From contig CM065379.1 of NCBI GenBank assembly GCA_033060915.1, positions 33,616,818-33,680,817 of the forward strand: a stretch of 64,000 nucleotides of DNA, in the 5' to 3' direction. The translations under genes and the position numbers were made by a program. Below are positions 1 through 11,586 of the stretch, in pieces. The number at the start of each line of letters is the position of its first letter. Position 1 is the stretch's first letter. Below the pieces are notes generated by a model, which made no database searches, was not told the origin of the DNA, and saw only the letters and a list, made by a program, of their open reading frames with translations. The DNA comes from Euryodendron excelsum (Eukaryota > Streptophyta > Magnoliopsida > Ericales > Pentaphylacaceae).

Positions 1-1439
1 AGTTAACCTTGATATGCTAGGGACAAACAATGACTGTCGATCTTCCTAGGGGCGTTTCATGACTCCTTTTTGGTAAATATCTCTGCTTTCACTCCTCTCT
101 ATTATATTGGTTTTGTATTTGTTTTAAAGGTTATTTTTATTTCTAGGGCTTACTTAATGCTCTGGAGACCATGCAACCTGCCCAACTTCATTAGCCTTCA
201 TTGGCCAACTTACCCAATTTAGACCTGATCAAGTTTTTACACTTACTTTTTTGGCCTTCATTGATCTGTCCAACTTGGATAGGATTAGGCTTTTACCTCT
301 GGTTTTTTCTTATCTTCCTTAGTTCTTTGTTTTTAACATGGTTTTGAACATCAGAGTCACTGAGTAATCATTAATTCATTGATCATGCACAACTTATGCG
401 AATAAAGGAAAACATCGAAGTCAAATTTCTACTGATAAAAGTTCTTGAGATTGTTCGCATTCCATGGTCGGGGTAGCTGGCGCCCTTTTTCAATTATTTC
501 TAGCCGGTATGCCCCCACGCTGACTTGGGATGCAACTCTGTATGGAGCTTCCCAGTTAGGGCCAAGTTTTCCATCTGCTGGATTCTTTGTTGCCCCCAGT
601 ACCTTTTTGAGTACTAAGTCTCCAGGTACAAAAGCTCTTGGTTGAACCCGCTTGTTGTAGGATCTACTAAACTGTTGATGATAACCAGTGAGCTTAAGTT
701 GGGCCGCCTCTCTCTCTTCCTTAATGAGGTCCAAGTCTTTTGCTAAAGTCTGATTATTAAATCCAGTATCAAATGTTGTCGATCTAATTGTTGGGAGTCC
801 AACCTCCAAGGTTATAACTACTTCAACCCTATACCCCATTGAGAAGGGGGTTTCACCAGTAGACCTCCTTGGAGTGGTTCTATAGGACCATAGGACACTA
901 GGTAGCTCCTCTACCCATATTCCCTTAGCTTTTTTTCAGCCTTTTCTTGATTCTGTTTAGCATTGTTTTGTTTGATTTTTTGGCTTGTTTGTTGCATTGT
1001 GGACAGGCTGGTGTCGAATAATGATTTCTGATCCCAAGTTCGTCGCACAATCCTTTAAATATATTTTCGTTGAACTAGGTGCCATTATCTGAGACCAGTG
1101 CACATGATATGCTGAACCTTGTAATTATGTTCTTCCAAGTAAATCTTTTCGCATCAATCTCCCTGATTGTTGATAAGGGCTCTGCTTCCACCCACTTGGT
1201 AAAGTAGTTTGTCATGACGATGAGGAACCGTTTGTTTCTTGGAGCTCGGGGTAAAGGGCCGACTATGTCCAATCCCTATTGGGCAAAAGGCTAGGGGCTG
1301 GTTATAGTTATGAGGTCCTCAGCTAGTTGGTGGATTAATTATGAGAACTCCTGGCACCTCTCACACTTCAATACATATTGAGCTACATCCTTTTGCATAT
1401 AGGGCCACCAATAGCCCTGTAAGATTGCTCGGTGGGCGA
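1..1439 (-). pseudogene. Tat-A pol fragment: integrase core and C-terminus
   Basis: Broken 3' part of a Ty3/gypsy (Tat lineage) polyprotein read on the minus strand. Around 1,075-1,272 the integrase core start is visible (MDIVGPLP, then TKWVEAEPL and VSDNGT with the second catalytic Asp). At 429-839 lies the integrase C-terminal region with GDLVLKKVLG and GKLGPNWEAPYRV, a signature of Tat/Ogre-type elements. About 1,273-1,439 is the end of the zinc-binding region. Stops and frameshifts separate the blocks, so it is not functional. The fragment is cut at 1,439/1,440 by a Tat-B LTR and resumes at 6,914. The stretch 1-428 is non-coding 3' sequence matching 62,300-62,640 in the second copy (shared phrase about a CTTCATTGG motif). 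Lineage is inferred from motifs. Confidence 0.85.
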
Positions 1440-2981
1440 TGTTGCGCCCCATTTTTGGACCGGACCAAGCCCTCTTGGCTCGGGAATAAGCACAGTGCTC
1501 TCTCGTTAGAACTTATTCTCCTAGAAGAACAAATGTGACGGGGTTTGAATTTTTGAAATGAAAATGATTAGGGCTTTTTGAAAAGGTCTTTAGAGTCGCC
1601 ACCTAACATATTTAAAGATGTGCTAGGTCATCTACACCATGTAAAACCCGAGGGTTAAACTTAGGTTTTGGAAAGTATTTTTGAAAGACATCCTCGTAAG
1701 AGGGTTTTAGAAGGTAGGGTTGTTTGACAACCCTAAAAATGTTAAAAAGCCATTTTGAAAATTGATTTCAGTTTTGTTCTTTGAAATAGAAATTCTTAAG
1801 TCCGGAGGTTGGTTACGTGTAGGGAAGATGTTCTAAGACTATCACTCTATCCCGCCCTTCTGGTACCTATATATCTATTCACCTTTTACTCACCTAATTA
1901 CGACTGACTGTTTACCTATGTTTAATGTTATCTACTTAGAAAACTTTTGAAAACAAAGTTTGAAAATGAGTTTGAAAGATAGAATTGAGTTTGAAAAATG
2001 GTTATAGAATTGGAAATTTGAAAAGGGTTGTGGAATTGAAAATTTGAAAAGGGTTGTGGAACATAAAATTTGAGAAGAGTTGTGACTGCACCCCATGAAG
2101 GGTTACTTACGTACTTCCTTAATGAGGATCAGGTCAGCCGTAGTTCGGACAAGATTCCAAAAGAGTTGGAATTTTGAAGTGGGTTTCTATTTCTAGAAAG
2201 TTTTCATTTTTAGAAAGTTTTCATTTTTAGAAAGTTTTCTTTTCAAGAAAGTTTGAGTTTTCAAGAAAGATTGGACTTAGAAAATTTTTCCTTTTCAAGA
2301 AGATTTGATTTTGAAAATGTTTCCTTTTTAGGAAGACTGGATTTGATTTGAAAATATTAGATTTGAAAAAGATCCGATTTGAGAATTTTGAAAAGATTTT
2401 ATTCTCTTTTTGGAAAAGATTTTTCTCCTTTTTTGAGAAAGATTTGATTTATTTCTTTTCGAAAAGATTTGGAAAGGTTTTGTATCCATTTTGAAAAAGA
2501 TTGATTTGTTTGAAAAAGGTAAGTTTGGATTGTTTCCCAAATGGGAGGAGTTGATATAGGGTTTGGAAGGTTTGAAAAAGAGTGATTTGAGGGATTTAAA
2601 ATGAAAGGTTTTGATTTGATTGATTTTAAAAAATAAAGTTTGAAAAAGGAAAGTTTTGATTGATTTGAAAATTGAGGATTTTGAGGGTTTGAAAAAGGTA
2701 TGATTTTGGCTTGAAAAAGGAAAGTTTCCAAGTTGGCAAAAATAAGATTTTCCTAAGATCGGATTTCTAGGGTTTGACAAATGAGAGTTTTGTAATGGTT
2801 GAAAAACCGAGTCTTTTGAAATCATGTTTTAGGGCTCGAAACCCTACCTTAGATTTTAGACATCCAAATGAATATTGCACTTTGCCTAAAGCCATTCTAG
2901 CCATTGAAAGGCTCGAATCACTTTAGGCTTGTGGCTTTGAAAAAATAATAAAGGCACAAAGCAAAAAATGAAGGTCCTTTT

Positions 2982-4649
2982 GTTGAGTCAATGCCTTGAT
3001 TTTAATGATAACAAAATATGGTTTAATGATTTAATAATTCTACTTAGTGTGCAGATTAATTATTAATTAGATCTTGACTTAAAGCTAATCATAATGGAGG
3101 ATTTGTGATCCAAAGACTAGAATGAAGAATGAAAAGCTTAATGAGATGACACATTCAACAATGAAGATCTTATAAGAGAATGAAGAAAATGAATATCAAG
3201 GAAGAAGAATGAAAATGAAGAAGAGACAGACTCAAAGACATGGAAGCTTTCTTAGAAGATTTGAAGATGTCTTGAAGGTATGGAAGAAATCACAAGAGTT
3301 GGAAAGTTTTCTTGGAAGAGTTGTTGAAGTCTATGAAGTTGTTACATTGATTGAAGAATCTTAGAAGAAATCTAGAAATGAAGATGTTCAAAGAAGGATA
3401 GAAAATCAGTTGAAGAAATGAAGATTTTAAATCTTAGAAGCTCTCTTGAAGATCATGAAGAAGACTTGGTTAAATGGTTGAAGTATTGATGATGGAAGAG
3501 CTCTATAAGTAATGAAAATGGATTGAAGATGTTCTTGAAGTCATCAAGCCTTGAAGAAGTATTTGCAAGCTTTAAAAAGCTTATTTGGATGATCCTTGAA
3601 AATATTGGAGACTTTGGAGAAGATTGGATAGAAACTGCAAAATCAACCTTTTTAGTAAAAAGAGTCGACTCCTCAAGTTTCATGAGTCAACTCTTTCGAA
3701 CAAAGCCTTGGAAATCTGCTGGAGACTCAAAAGAGTCAACTCCTGCTGTAAAAAGAGTCGACTTGTTTCAACAGAGAACAAAAATTCTGAAGACTACTTA
3801 AAAGAGTTGACTCTTGGAGCAAAAGAGTCGACTCATTTGGATAGAGCCTTGAAAAATCTGCTGAAATGCAAAAAAAATCGACTCATTGTAAAAAGAGTCG
3901 ACTCCCGACAGTGACGGCTAGTTTTCTGACAGATGGCATGGGGCAATATGCAACCAAAACTTCTCTCATAATTCTCCAACAGCTAGAATCGATCCATATC
4001 TTCAAATACAAGATACTTACAGCTTCTATAATGATGATTAGAGCAATTATATGATTTGGATCAAGAGTTTGAAGCTGAAATCTCCTGTACCTTAACTGCC
4101 ACACATTCTTGCTGAGTGTTTAAGGTTATTCATTGAGTTGTATTTGTTTATATACTCATTAGGAGAGTTACCCATTGTATAACCTTTATTCATTTCACTT
4201 AGGTGAGTTTGTAAACCTGTAAGTTTGAGTGTTCTTGGGTAAAAACACTTGTAAGTTTAAGTGAAGCTTGGACAAAATCTCTTGGGTTTTGAAAGCTTAG
4301 GAATAAGCTTTTGTAAGATTGAGATGGGCACTTGTGGCAAAACTAGCAGTTGTGTAAAGAGTATTACATAGTAGAATCCCTTCGAAAGGATCAAAGAAGA
4401 GAGGATGTAGGCAAGGTTGGCCGAACCTCTGTAAATCTGGTGCTTTTATCTTCTACCTCTGTTTTTGCTTATTTGCTCATTATACATGCTTGCATAAATA
4501 TATATATTGATACATACTTCACCCATTTGATATATATACTTTGATTAATTATTGTTGAAATACATAATCTTTTTTTAGTTGCAATTCTTGATATAAATTT
4601 TATAAAACCCAATTCACCCCCCATCTTGGGTTGCCTTCTTGGGCCAACA
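2982..4649 (+). mobile_element. SIRE-2 solo LTR, copy 1
   Basis: Ty1/copia (SIRE-type) LTR running TGTTGAGTC to GGGCCAACA, flanked by CTTT on both sides (2,978-2,981 and 4,650-4,653), so a clean solo LTR inserted into the Tat-B LTR. It is highly similar to 7,058-8,791. Recognisable parts in plus sense: an A/G-rich 5' half of GAAGAATGAAAATG-like repeats, a cluster of GAGTCGACTC palindromes (about 3,655-3,905), the R-region phrase CGAAAGGATCAAAGAAGAG, a weakened TATA position near 4,425, and the typical SIRE end with AATTCACCCCCC before TTGGGTTG. No primer-binding site follows, as expected for a solo LTR. Confidence 0.85.
3655..3908. repeat. GAGTCGACTC palindrome cluster, LTR copy 1
   Basis: Eight intact or one-base variants of AAAAGAGTCGACTC occur at about 3,659, 3,688, 3,731, 3,751, 3,800, 3,821, 3,871 and 3,893. 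The core is a perfect 10-bp palindrome (contains GTCGAC). Spacing is irregular, 20-50 bp, so this is a dispersed site cluster and not a simple tandem repeat. It lies upstream of the LTR promoter, where enhancer-type sites would be expected. Confidence 0.8.
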
Positions 4650-5404
4650 CTTTTGAATGTCACACTTCTCCCGAGACAACCTTAGTTATGAAATAACTAC
4701 GATTGTTTTGAAATTGTGTTTTTGAAAAGAAAACAATATAGGCCATCGGGAGCCATTTAATATATTACACTTTTCTAGGAAAACCCTAACTATGAGAGGG
4801 TTAAGATCAACCTAGAATTGTGGTTTTGAGAAAACAACTTTGAAAATGATTTTAAGGGGTAAAGACATGGCGAGAATGCAAATGCATGACAATGATAATA
4901 ACGGCATGAAACATATAAGGCTAGGTATCATCACATTGCAAGAGGGCCCTAAAGCCATGACATGAAGCAAGTGAGGGCCAAGAAGAGAGTCCCAATCGAT
5001 AATCTTCTCTTGTTCACTCTCGATATGGACTTAATGTCCTCTTGTTCCAAGTATGCAAGAAAGGGGGGTTTAGAGATAGGGGATTAAAAAAAAGAAAAAC
5101 CCAAGTGCTCTCAGAAAGAGAAGAGAGAGTGGGGGAGTACAGAAAGGTAAACTAGAGATTACCTTGTCTTATTTCTTCTTTCTTTGACGGAGGCTTAGGC
5201 CTTAGACTCGGGAAGACTTCAGGAGCTTTCAGGCAGTGAGGCGGACCTTCGGTGGAGCTCAGAGGCTAAGGCTTCGAAGCCTCGGGCTAGGGCTCAGCCG
5301 ATAGGACTTTGAGAGAGAGAGAGAAGGCTCCGAGAGTTGTCTATAACAGAGTGAGAGAATTTCTGGATAATTTTTTGTCCCAAAACAGTGAGGGGTGATT
5401 TTTG

Positions 5405-5412
5405 TATTTATA
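5405..5412 (-). promoter_or_regulatory. TATA box of Tat-B LTR (1.4-6.9 kb)
   Basis: TATAAATA on the minus strand, at the equivalent place in all Tat-B LTRs. Arms of a CACT/AGTG palindrome lie just upstream (about 5,440-5,490 and 5,585-5,625 on the plus strand). Confidence 0.6.
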
Positions 5413-5921
5413 GTGCAAAAGTAAGGGACTGGTGCACCACTCTTAGTGGCGCGCACCTTGAGCTTAGCCATGTGCCACTAAGAGTGGTGCAGGGGTGACT
5501 TAATGGGGGCTTAAAAAAAGGCTAGATACGGAGCTGGTCGATTTGTAACCGATTCTGGGGGATTATACCCCACTATTAGCAGCGCACGGCCAAAGCCAAA
5601 CCGTGCGCCACTAATAGTGGCACAGGTTCATTTATGGGGTTGAAAAAAGGGGGCTGATTAGAAGGCTAGTTGATTTGTAACCGCCTTTGATAGCTGGTGT
5701 GCACCTCTAGAAGTGGCTCAAGGCTAAAAATTGGTCGTGTTCAACTTGGAGTGGAGCAGGAAGGTTCTAGTTTGAAAAGAAAAGTGCCGAATAGCGAGAC
5801 CCGACCAGAAATGGAAGGGGATACTCTGGACAATGTCCCGAAGGTTGCTAGTTTCATTCCCAGAGCCAGTATGGTTGAAGAGAGTAACTGGATCATGGTC
5901 ACCTCATCTCGGGAGTTCTAG

Positions 5922-6035
5922 GGTTGACCAAGATTGACCGGGGTTGACTAGGTTGACCAAAGTTAATTGGGGTTGACTAGGGTTAACTAGGAGTTGACCA
6001 AGGTTGATTGGGGTTGACCAAAGTTGACTAGGTTG
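5922..6035. repeat. 10-bp tandem array of W-box cores
   Basis: About eleven units of a GGTTGACCAA-like decamer start at 5,924, 5,934, 5,944, 5,953, 5,963, 5,973, 5,983, 5,994, 6,004, 6,014 and 6,024. Eight keep the TTGAC core, which is the WRKY-factor W-box; the others read TTAAT, TTAAC or TTGAT. The array sits in the U3 of a Tat-B LTR between two copies of the family's U3 module, widening their usual 157-bp spacing to 191 bp. Other Tat-B LTRs in the window have only isolated TTGACC sites. Confidence 0.75.
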
Positions 6036-6913
6036 TTGCCGGTTTGATACCCAGAGTCGGTGTGGTTTTCTAGGGCGTTTGGATGCCTAGAGGCAAAATA
6101 GTTATTTTGATAAGAAAACCTCCAAGAAAGAGCCGGAGTTGACTGGATGGCACTGGACATGCCAGATCGTCTAGGGATGGCCTTAGAAGGTGGTCTTACC
6201 GTTCTGAGGACTTAGTAGTTTCTCAAAGATCTTGCTGGGCCCGTTGGGGGTAAAATTGTAATTTTTCACCAGGATGGGCTAACAGGCGTTAGTGTTGACC
6301 GATTTGAATCTGGTTTGGACTTCTGTTTGTGGAATTGGTACTTTCTTAGTGGACAGGTTTGAAAGGGCCTTACCGCCTTGAGGAATAAACTTTCTTGAAG
6401 GTCGTGTCGGACTGGAACAGTCTTTTATTCTTAAGGAGCTTGTGCTTTCTCAAAGAATGTGCCAAATTAGTGGACATTCTACATTGGCATTTAGTAGGCA
6501 CCAGAAGTGAACCACTCTTTTATCTCGGGGAGTTAGGTACTTTCCAAAGATGAGTGTGAAAGGAGCTTTACCGATATGGGGAATAAACTTTCTTGGTGAT
6601 CGTGCCGTACTGGATTAAATGGTCCTACTGTCAATGAGGGATCAACTTTCTCGAATGAGGAGACAATTGGATTTGACTTTGAATATGAATGAACTTATCA
6701 TCTTATAGAAGACGTGTCGGGCTAGATTGGATTGACTAATGCATGAGGGGCATACTAGCCATTTTGCCTCTATTAGGCCCAGTGAGCCAACAAAGCGGTT
6801 GTTTGATTGCATTAGATTTGGAAGCCAGTTTGGGCTTGAGTATGCTTGTGTTGGTTTGTATGTACTTCCGATCGGACCAGAGATCACCGAGTGGCCAAAA
6901 TGGGGTACTAACT

Positions 6914-7057
6914 GACGAGCGACCTTCGGCCGACATGGCTTTCACAGATTCTTTCATGAATTTCGAACAAAATGCCATACACTTTGTCTGGATGAACGCA
7001 ATGTAAATAGGGGCATATTAAAGATCTTCTATATAGCTCATTGCTGAGTGACAGCTA
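6914..7057 (-). pseudogene. Tat-A pol fragment: zinc-binding region before integrase
   Basis: A 144-bp remnant of the Tat-A pol, recognised because it matches the second copy at 63,600-63,720 (shared phrases around CTTTCATGAATTT and ATGCAAATAGGG-like sequence). It encodes the region preceding the integrase core. It lies between a Tat-B LTR on the left and a SIRE-2 LTR on the right. Confidence 0.7.
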
Positions 7058-8791
7058 TGTTGAGTCAATGCCTTGATTTTGATGATAACAAAACATGGTT
7101 AAATGATCTAATAATTCTACTTAGTGTGCAGATGAATTATTAATTAGATCTTGACTTGAAGCTTATCATAATAGAGAATTTGTGATGCAAAGATTTGAAT
7201 AAAGAATGAAAAGCATGATAAGGTGATGTATTCCACAAAGCTGATATTATAAGAAGATAATGGATATCAAGGGAGAAGAATGAAAATGCTAAAAGTCTTG
7301 ATTGAAAAGATTGAAGACTTTGAGGACTTGAAGATATCTTGCAAGAATGGAAGAAGAAGAGACCAACTCAAAAACATAAAAGCTTTCTTGAAAGATTTGA
7401 AGATGTCTTGAAGACATGGAAGGAATCACAAGACTTGGAAAGCTTTCTTGGAAGAGTTGTTGAAGTCCATTGAGAAGCTATATTGATTGAAGAATTCTAG
7501 AAGAAATGTAGAAATGAAGATGCTCAAAGAAGAATAGAAAATCAATTGAAGAAATGAAGATTCTAAGTCATGGAAGCTCTCTTGAAGATCTTGAAGAAGA
7601 CTTGAATCAATGGATGAAGCTATGATGATGGAAGAGCTCTACAAGTGATTAAAATGAAGATAATTCATCTAGAATGGATTGAAGATGTTCTTGGAGTCAT
7701 CTAACCTTGAAAAAGCATTTGCAAGCTTTAAAAAAGGTTATTTGAATGATCCTTGAAGAGATTGGAAGCTTTGGAAAAGAATGAAGAAAAGTTGCAAAAA
7801 TATGGGTTTTGGTAAAAAGAGTCGACCCCTCAAGTAAAAAGAGTCGACTCATTCGAATAGAGCCTTGGATTTATGCTGGAGACTCAAAAGAGTCGACTTA
7901 TTGCAACAGAGAACAAAATTCTGCAGACAGCTTAAAATAGTTGACTCCTGGGACAAAAGAGTCGACTCATTTGGATAGTGACTTGAAAAAAAAAAAAATC
8001 TGCTGAAATGCAATAAGAGTCGACTCATTGTAAAAAGAGTCGACCCCTAGACCGTAACGACTAGTTTTCTGACAGACGGTATGGGCAAAAATGCAACCAA
8101 ATCTTCTCCCATACTTCTCCAATGGCTAGAATCGATCCAGACCTATATATATGAGATACATACAGCTTTAAACAAAAGGGAAGAGCAATCATACCATTCA
8201 TATCAAGTGCTTGAAGCTGAAAATCACCTGTACCTCACTGCCACATACTTTTGTTGAGTGTTTAAAGTTATCCATTGAGTTATATTCATTCATATACTCA
8301 CTAGGAGAGTTACTCTTTGTATAACCTTTATTCATTCTCATTTGGGTGGGTTTGTAACCTTGTAAGTTTGAGTGTTCTTGGGAAAAACACTTGTAAGTTT
8401 GAGAGAAAGTTTGGACAAAATCTCTTGAGTTTTGAAAGCTTGGGAAGAAGCTTTTGTAAGAGTGAGCTGGGCACTCGTGGTACAACCAGCAGCTGTGTAA
8501 GGAGTCTTACATAGTGGAATTCCTTCGAAAGGATCGAAGAAGAGAGGACGTAGGCAAGGTTGGCCGAACCTCTATAAATCTGGTGCACTTCTCTTCTGCC
8601 TCTGTTTTGCTTATTTGCTCACTATACATGCTTGCATAAATACTTGTATTAATGTACACTTCACTTGCTTGATATATATACTTTGATTATTTGTTACTAA
8701 AATACATAAACGATTTTTAGTTGCAATTCTTGATATAAATTCTATAAAACCCAATTCACCCCCCCTCTTGGGTTGCCTACTTGGGCCAACA
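7058..8791 (+). mobile_element. SIRE-2 solo LTR, copy 2
   Basis: Second copy of the SIRE-2 LTR (TGTTGAGTC to GGGCCAACA), 1,734 bp, plus sense. It carries seven GAGTCGACTC-type palindromes (about 7,815-8,045), a good TATA box (TATAAATC, 8,573-8,580) and the R-region phrase CGAAAGGATCGAAGAAGAG. Unlike copy 1 it has no target duplication: the left flank is CAGCTA and the right flank is ATAGTT. The sequence to its right is not the continuation of the Tat-A pol found on its left. Confidence 0.8.
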
Positions 8792-8945
8792 ATAGTTTTC
8801 AGGATCAAGCGCTTACCACTGCACCAAAAGCAATTACTGTTAGTCAAGGCGCAACTTTATTTCCTTATACCTTCACAACAGCCAGCACCACGTCTCGACT
8901 GCACGCATGCGGCAGGATGCTGGACTTGGCCCTCCAAGCCTCCGC
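8792..8945. other. unassigned 150-bp stretch
   Basis: Sequence between the SIRE-2 LTR and the Tat-A RNase H fragment. It is GC-richer than its surroundings and matches no feature I recognise. On the minus strand GGTGCAGTGGTAAGCGC resembles a tRNA box A, but no box B follows. Possibly a scrap of another element left by recombination. Confidence 0.3.
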
Positions 8946-9685
8946 CCAACAAGCTAGTATTTTAATGATTTGTGCTTTATTCTCCTGGCTTCATTCTTGT
9001 CTTCGGGCAATTCTTCTCTGTTGAGGTAGGCAATGATTGGATCCATCCAAGATGATGCTAGCTCTTCTATAGCCAATGCTTGCTCCCCTTCTTGAAAGAT
9101 GCTCAGGCTAGCCAAAGTCTTAATATGGATTGCTCTCTTTGAGCCTAATTTTAATGCTGCTGCGAGTGTTGCTAGGGCATTAGTGTGTGCGTTGCTGTCA
9201 CAACCTATCTGATTTAACTTGTATTTACTGAACTTTTTCAATAATTCTTGTGCCTTTGCCAGGTATTGTGCCATTCTATCATTCTTTATCGTGTATTCTC
9301 CCTTAATTTGGTTCACTACCAGCTATAAATCTGAGTAGATGTTTATCTAGGCGATATTTAGCTTTATAGCTTGGCGCAGTCTTGCGAGCAGAGCCTTATA
9401 TTCTAATTCGTTATTTTGAGGCGGTGAACTCGAGTTTAATAGTTTATTCAATTACCATGCCATCTGATGTGATCAGGACTATGCCCGATCCTACCCGCAT
9501 GTCATTGGATGCTCCGTCTACGAAGAGCTTCTAATGATTAGTAGTCTCCCATAACTCTGAGGTGGGATCATTCTCTAATAGCTCGGTTGTAGGCATTGGA
9601 TTGGCTTCCTGTGGCAGTTCAACAGAAAATTTAGCAATAAAATCAGTAAGTACCTGACCTTTTATCGCCAATCTAGGTTGATACT
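8946..9685 (-). pseudogene. Tat-A pol fragment: RNase H and linker
   Basis: Minus-strand remnant of the Tat-A polyprotein. Around 9,531-9,680 the linker IKGQVLTDFIAKF is visible (Tat pol usually has IKGQ-LADFI here). Around 8,954-9,316 lie the RNase H C-terminal part (VNQ-type motif, CDSNAHTNALATLAA with the conserved Asp) and the spacer WMDPIIAYL, LPEDKNEARRIK. At least two stop codons interrupt it. It is cut at 9,685/9,686 by the 11.3-kb Tat-B element; the RT part resumes at 20,983, showing these were once contiguous. Confidence 0.8.
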
Positions 9686-11578
9686 TGTTGCGCCCAAATT
9701 TTTCACACTCGAGGAATACACACACAAGCGGAAAAAATACTGTACTCTCTCGTTAGAACTCACCCTCCTAGAAGAACGAGTGTGACTAGGTTTGAATTGA
9801 AAATTGATTTGAATAAAGGGCTTTTGAAAAACATTTGGAGTCGCCACCTAACTTGATTAAGGTGAGTTAGGTTACTTAAAAACTAAGCACAATCCGAAGA
9901 CTGCACCTAGGGTTTTTGAAAACGATTTGAAAATACTACCTCAATAGAGGGTTTGATTTTGTTTTCAAAAACGGAGGATTGTATCTAGTTTTCCAAGTGG
10001 AAGATTGGATTTGGTATCTAAAAAGAGGTGTTTTGATTTTGTTTTAAAAAACGGAGGATAGGATCTAGTTTCCTAAATGGGAAGATTGGATTTGGTTTCC
10101 TAAAGGAAAGATAGGATTTGGCATCCATTTAGAAGGATGATGTTTTAGAAATCTTAGATTTGGAAGACTATAGTTTTGATGTAGAAAATAGGTTTTGGAA
10201 ATCTAGGTTTTAAGGTAAGATTAAAAATCATGTTTTTGGTTAGAAAACTAGGGTTTCCTAATCGTGGGTTCTAAGGTTTAACTTGAACTCTAAGAAAAGT
10301 GATTTTTGGAAAGCGAGTTTTTAGAAAGGGAGATTTTTGGAAAGAAATCCTAGAGAGGAGTTTTTAAAAAGTGAATTTGAAAAGAGAGTTTTAGAGAGAA
10401 ATCCTAGTAAGGAGTTTTTAGAAAGTGAATTTTGAAAAGAGAGTTTTTGGAAGGGGATTTTTGGAAGGAGATTATTGGAAAAAGTTTTTTAGGAAAGAGA
10501 TTTAGGAGGAGAGTTTTCTAAGAAGGAAACTTAGGGAGTGTTTTTAGGAAATGAATTTTGAAGAGAACTTTTTGGAAAGGAGTTTGAAAAGAAGTTTTGA
10601 AAAATAGATTTTTGAAGAGAGTTTTTGAAAACAATTTTGGAAAGGAATTTAAAAAGAGTTTATGGAAAGCATGTTGGAAAAGAGATTTTTAGGAGGAGAT
10701 TTTTGAGAAGAGATTTTTTAGAAAGTATATAAAATATCTCACTTTCCTAAAACGATTCTAACCATAAGAAGGTTAGAAACACTTTAAGATAGTGGTTTTG
10801 AAAACAATAATGTTTTGAAAATATGGACCATATTGGTCACTTTAAATTTAACACTTTCCTAAAGCAACCCTAGCCATGGAAAGGCTAGAATCACCTTAGG
10901 ATTGTGATTTTGAAAACAAGTTTTAAAAAATAAAATTTTGATGTAAGCTTTTGAAAACGAGTTTGAAAACGAATTTTGGAAGAATGCAAGATCATGATAT
11001 GCACAATGCAAATTGGGGTCGTGAACATACAAGGTTAAGGCTTCACCACATAATTAAGGGGGCCGAACCTCCATAGTCTCCGGTTAGACTAAAAGAAAGC
11101 CTCCGACACGATGACCCTTTAATAGCCTAATCTTACACATGGATCGGGAAATCCATTGTTTCAAGCATGCAAGAAAGGGGGGGAAGAAGATGGGGGATTA
11201 AAATAGAAGAAAACCCAAGTGGGTTAGGAGGGAGAAGAGAGTGGGGAAGATGCGTAAACGTAAATAAGAAGTCTACCTTGTGTCTTCTTTATTTTGCTTA
11301 GTTTTGCGAGCTTTACTTTGCTTGCTTCGCTTCGGTTTTCACTTCAGTTTTCAAGAGTTTGTCTTCGATCTTCAAAGCTTCGTAGTTGCAGCAATCCAAG
11401 CTTTCAATGGAGGGCTTAAGTCTGGTGCATGAGTATATGAGAGTGTATGAGTGTATAGGAGGCTAGGGTTTGGAAAACCTAAGGAGACTAGGGTTTTGGG
11501 AGGCTACGAGCTCTGTATATCGAAGAGTAGGGTTTTAGACTGAGTTTGCGAATCTCTTTCACGCTGGAGGAGGCTATA

Positions 11579-11586
11579 TGTTTATA
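11579..11586 (-). promoter_or_regulatory. TATA box of Tat-B 3' LTR
   Basis: TATAAACA on the minus strand, slightly diverged from the TATAAATA of the other copies and in the equivalent position. Confidence 0.5.

Larger units (their letters stand above)
1440..6913 (-). mobile_element. Tat-B solo LTR, interrupted by a SIRE-2 solo LTR
   Basis: A long terminal repeat starting TGTTGCGCCC and ending at a decayed copy of the family terminus (GGTACTAACT for GGTGCTTACA). The flanks GGCGA (1,435-1,439) and GACGA (6,914-6,918) form a 5-bp target duplication with one mismatch. Sense is minus, judged from the TATA box and from the polypurine tract of the related element at 9,686. Layout on the plus strand: purine-rich R/U5 part (about 1,950-2,800), a SIRE-2 insertion (2,982-4,649), the rest of R/U5, a TATA box near 5,405 flanked by CACT/AGTG palindromes, and U3 with two module boxes (5,852 and 6,043) separated by a W-box array. 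Without the insertion it is about 3.8 kb. Confidence 0.85.

Noticed and set aside
2328..2825. 165-aa Phe/Ser/Lys-rich frame on the minus strand
   Set aside because: It is the translation of the purine-rich LTR tract; low complexity, no domain, inside a solo LTR.
8792..8860. Possible SINE or tRNA-like promoter (box A-like GGTGCAGTGGTAAGCGC on the minus strand)
   Set aside because: No box B at the required distance and no tRNA fold; too little evidence.
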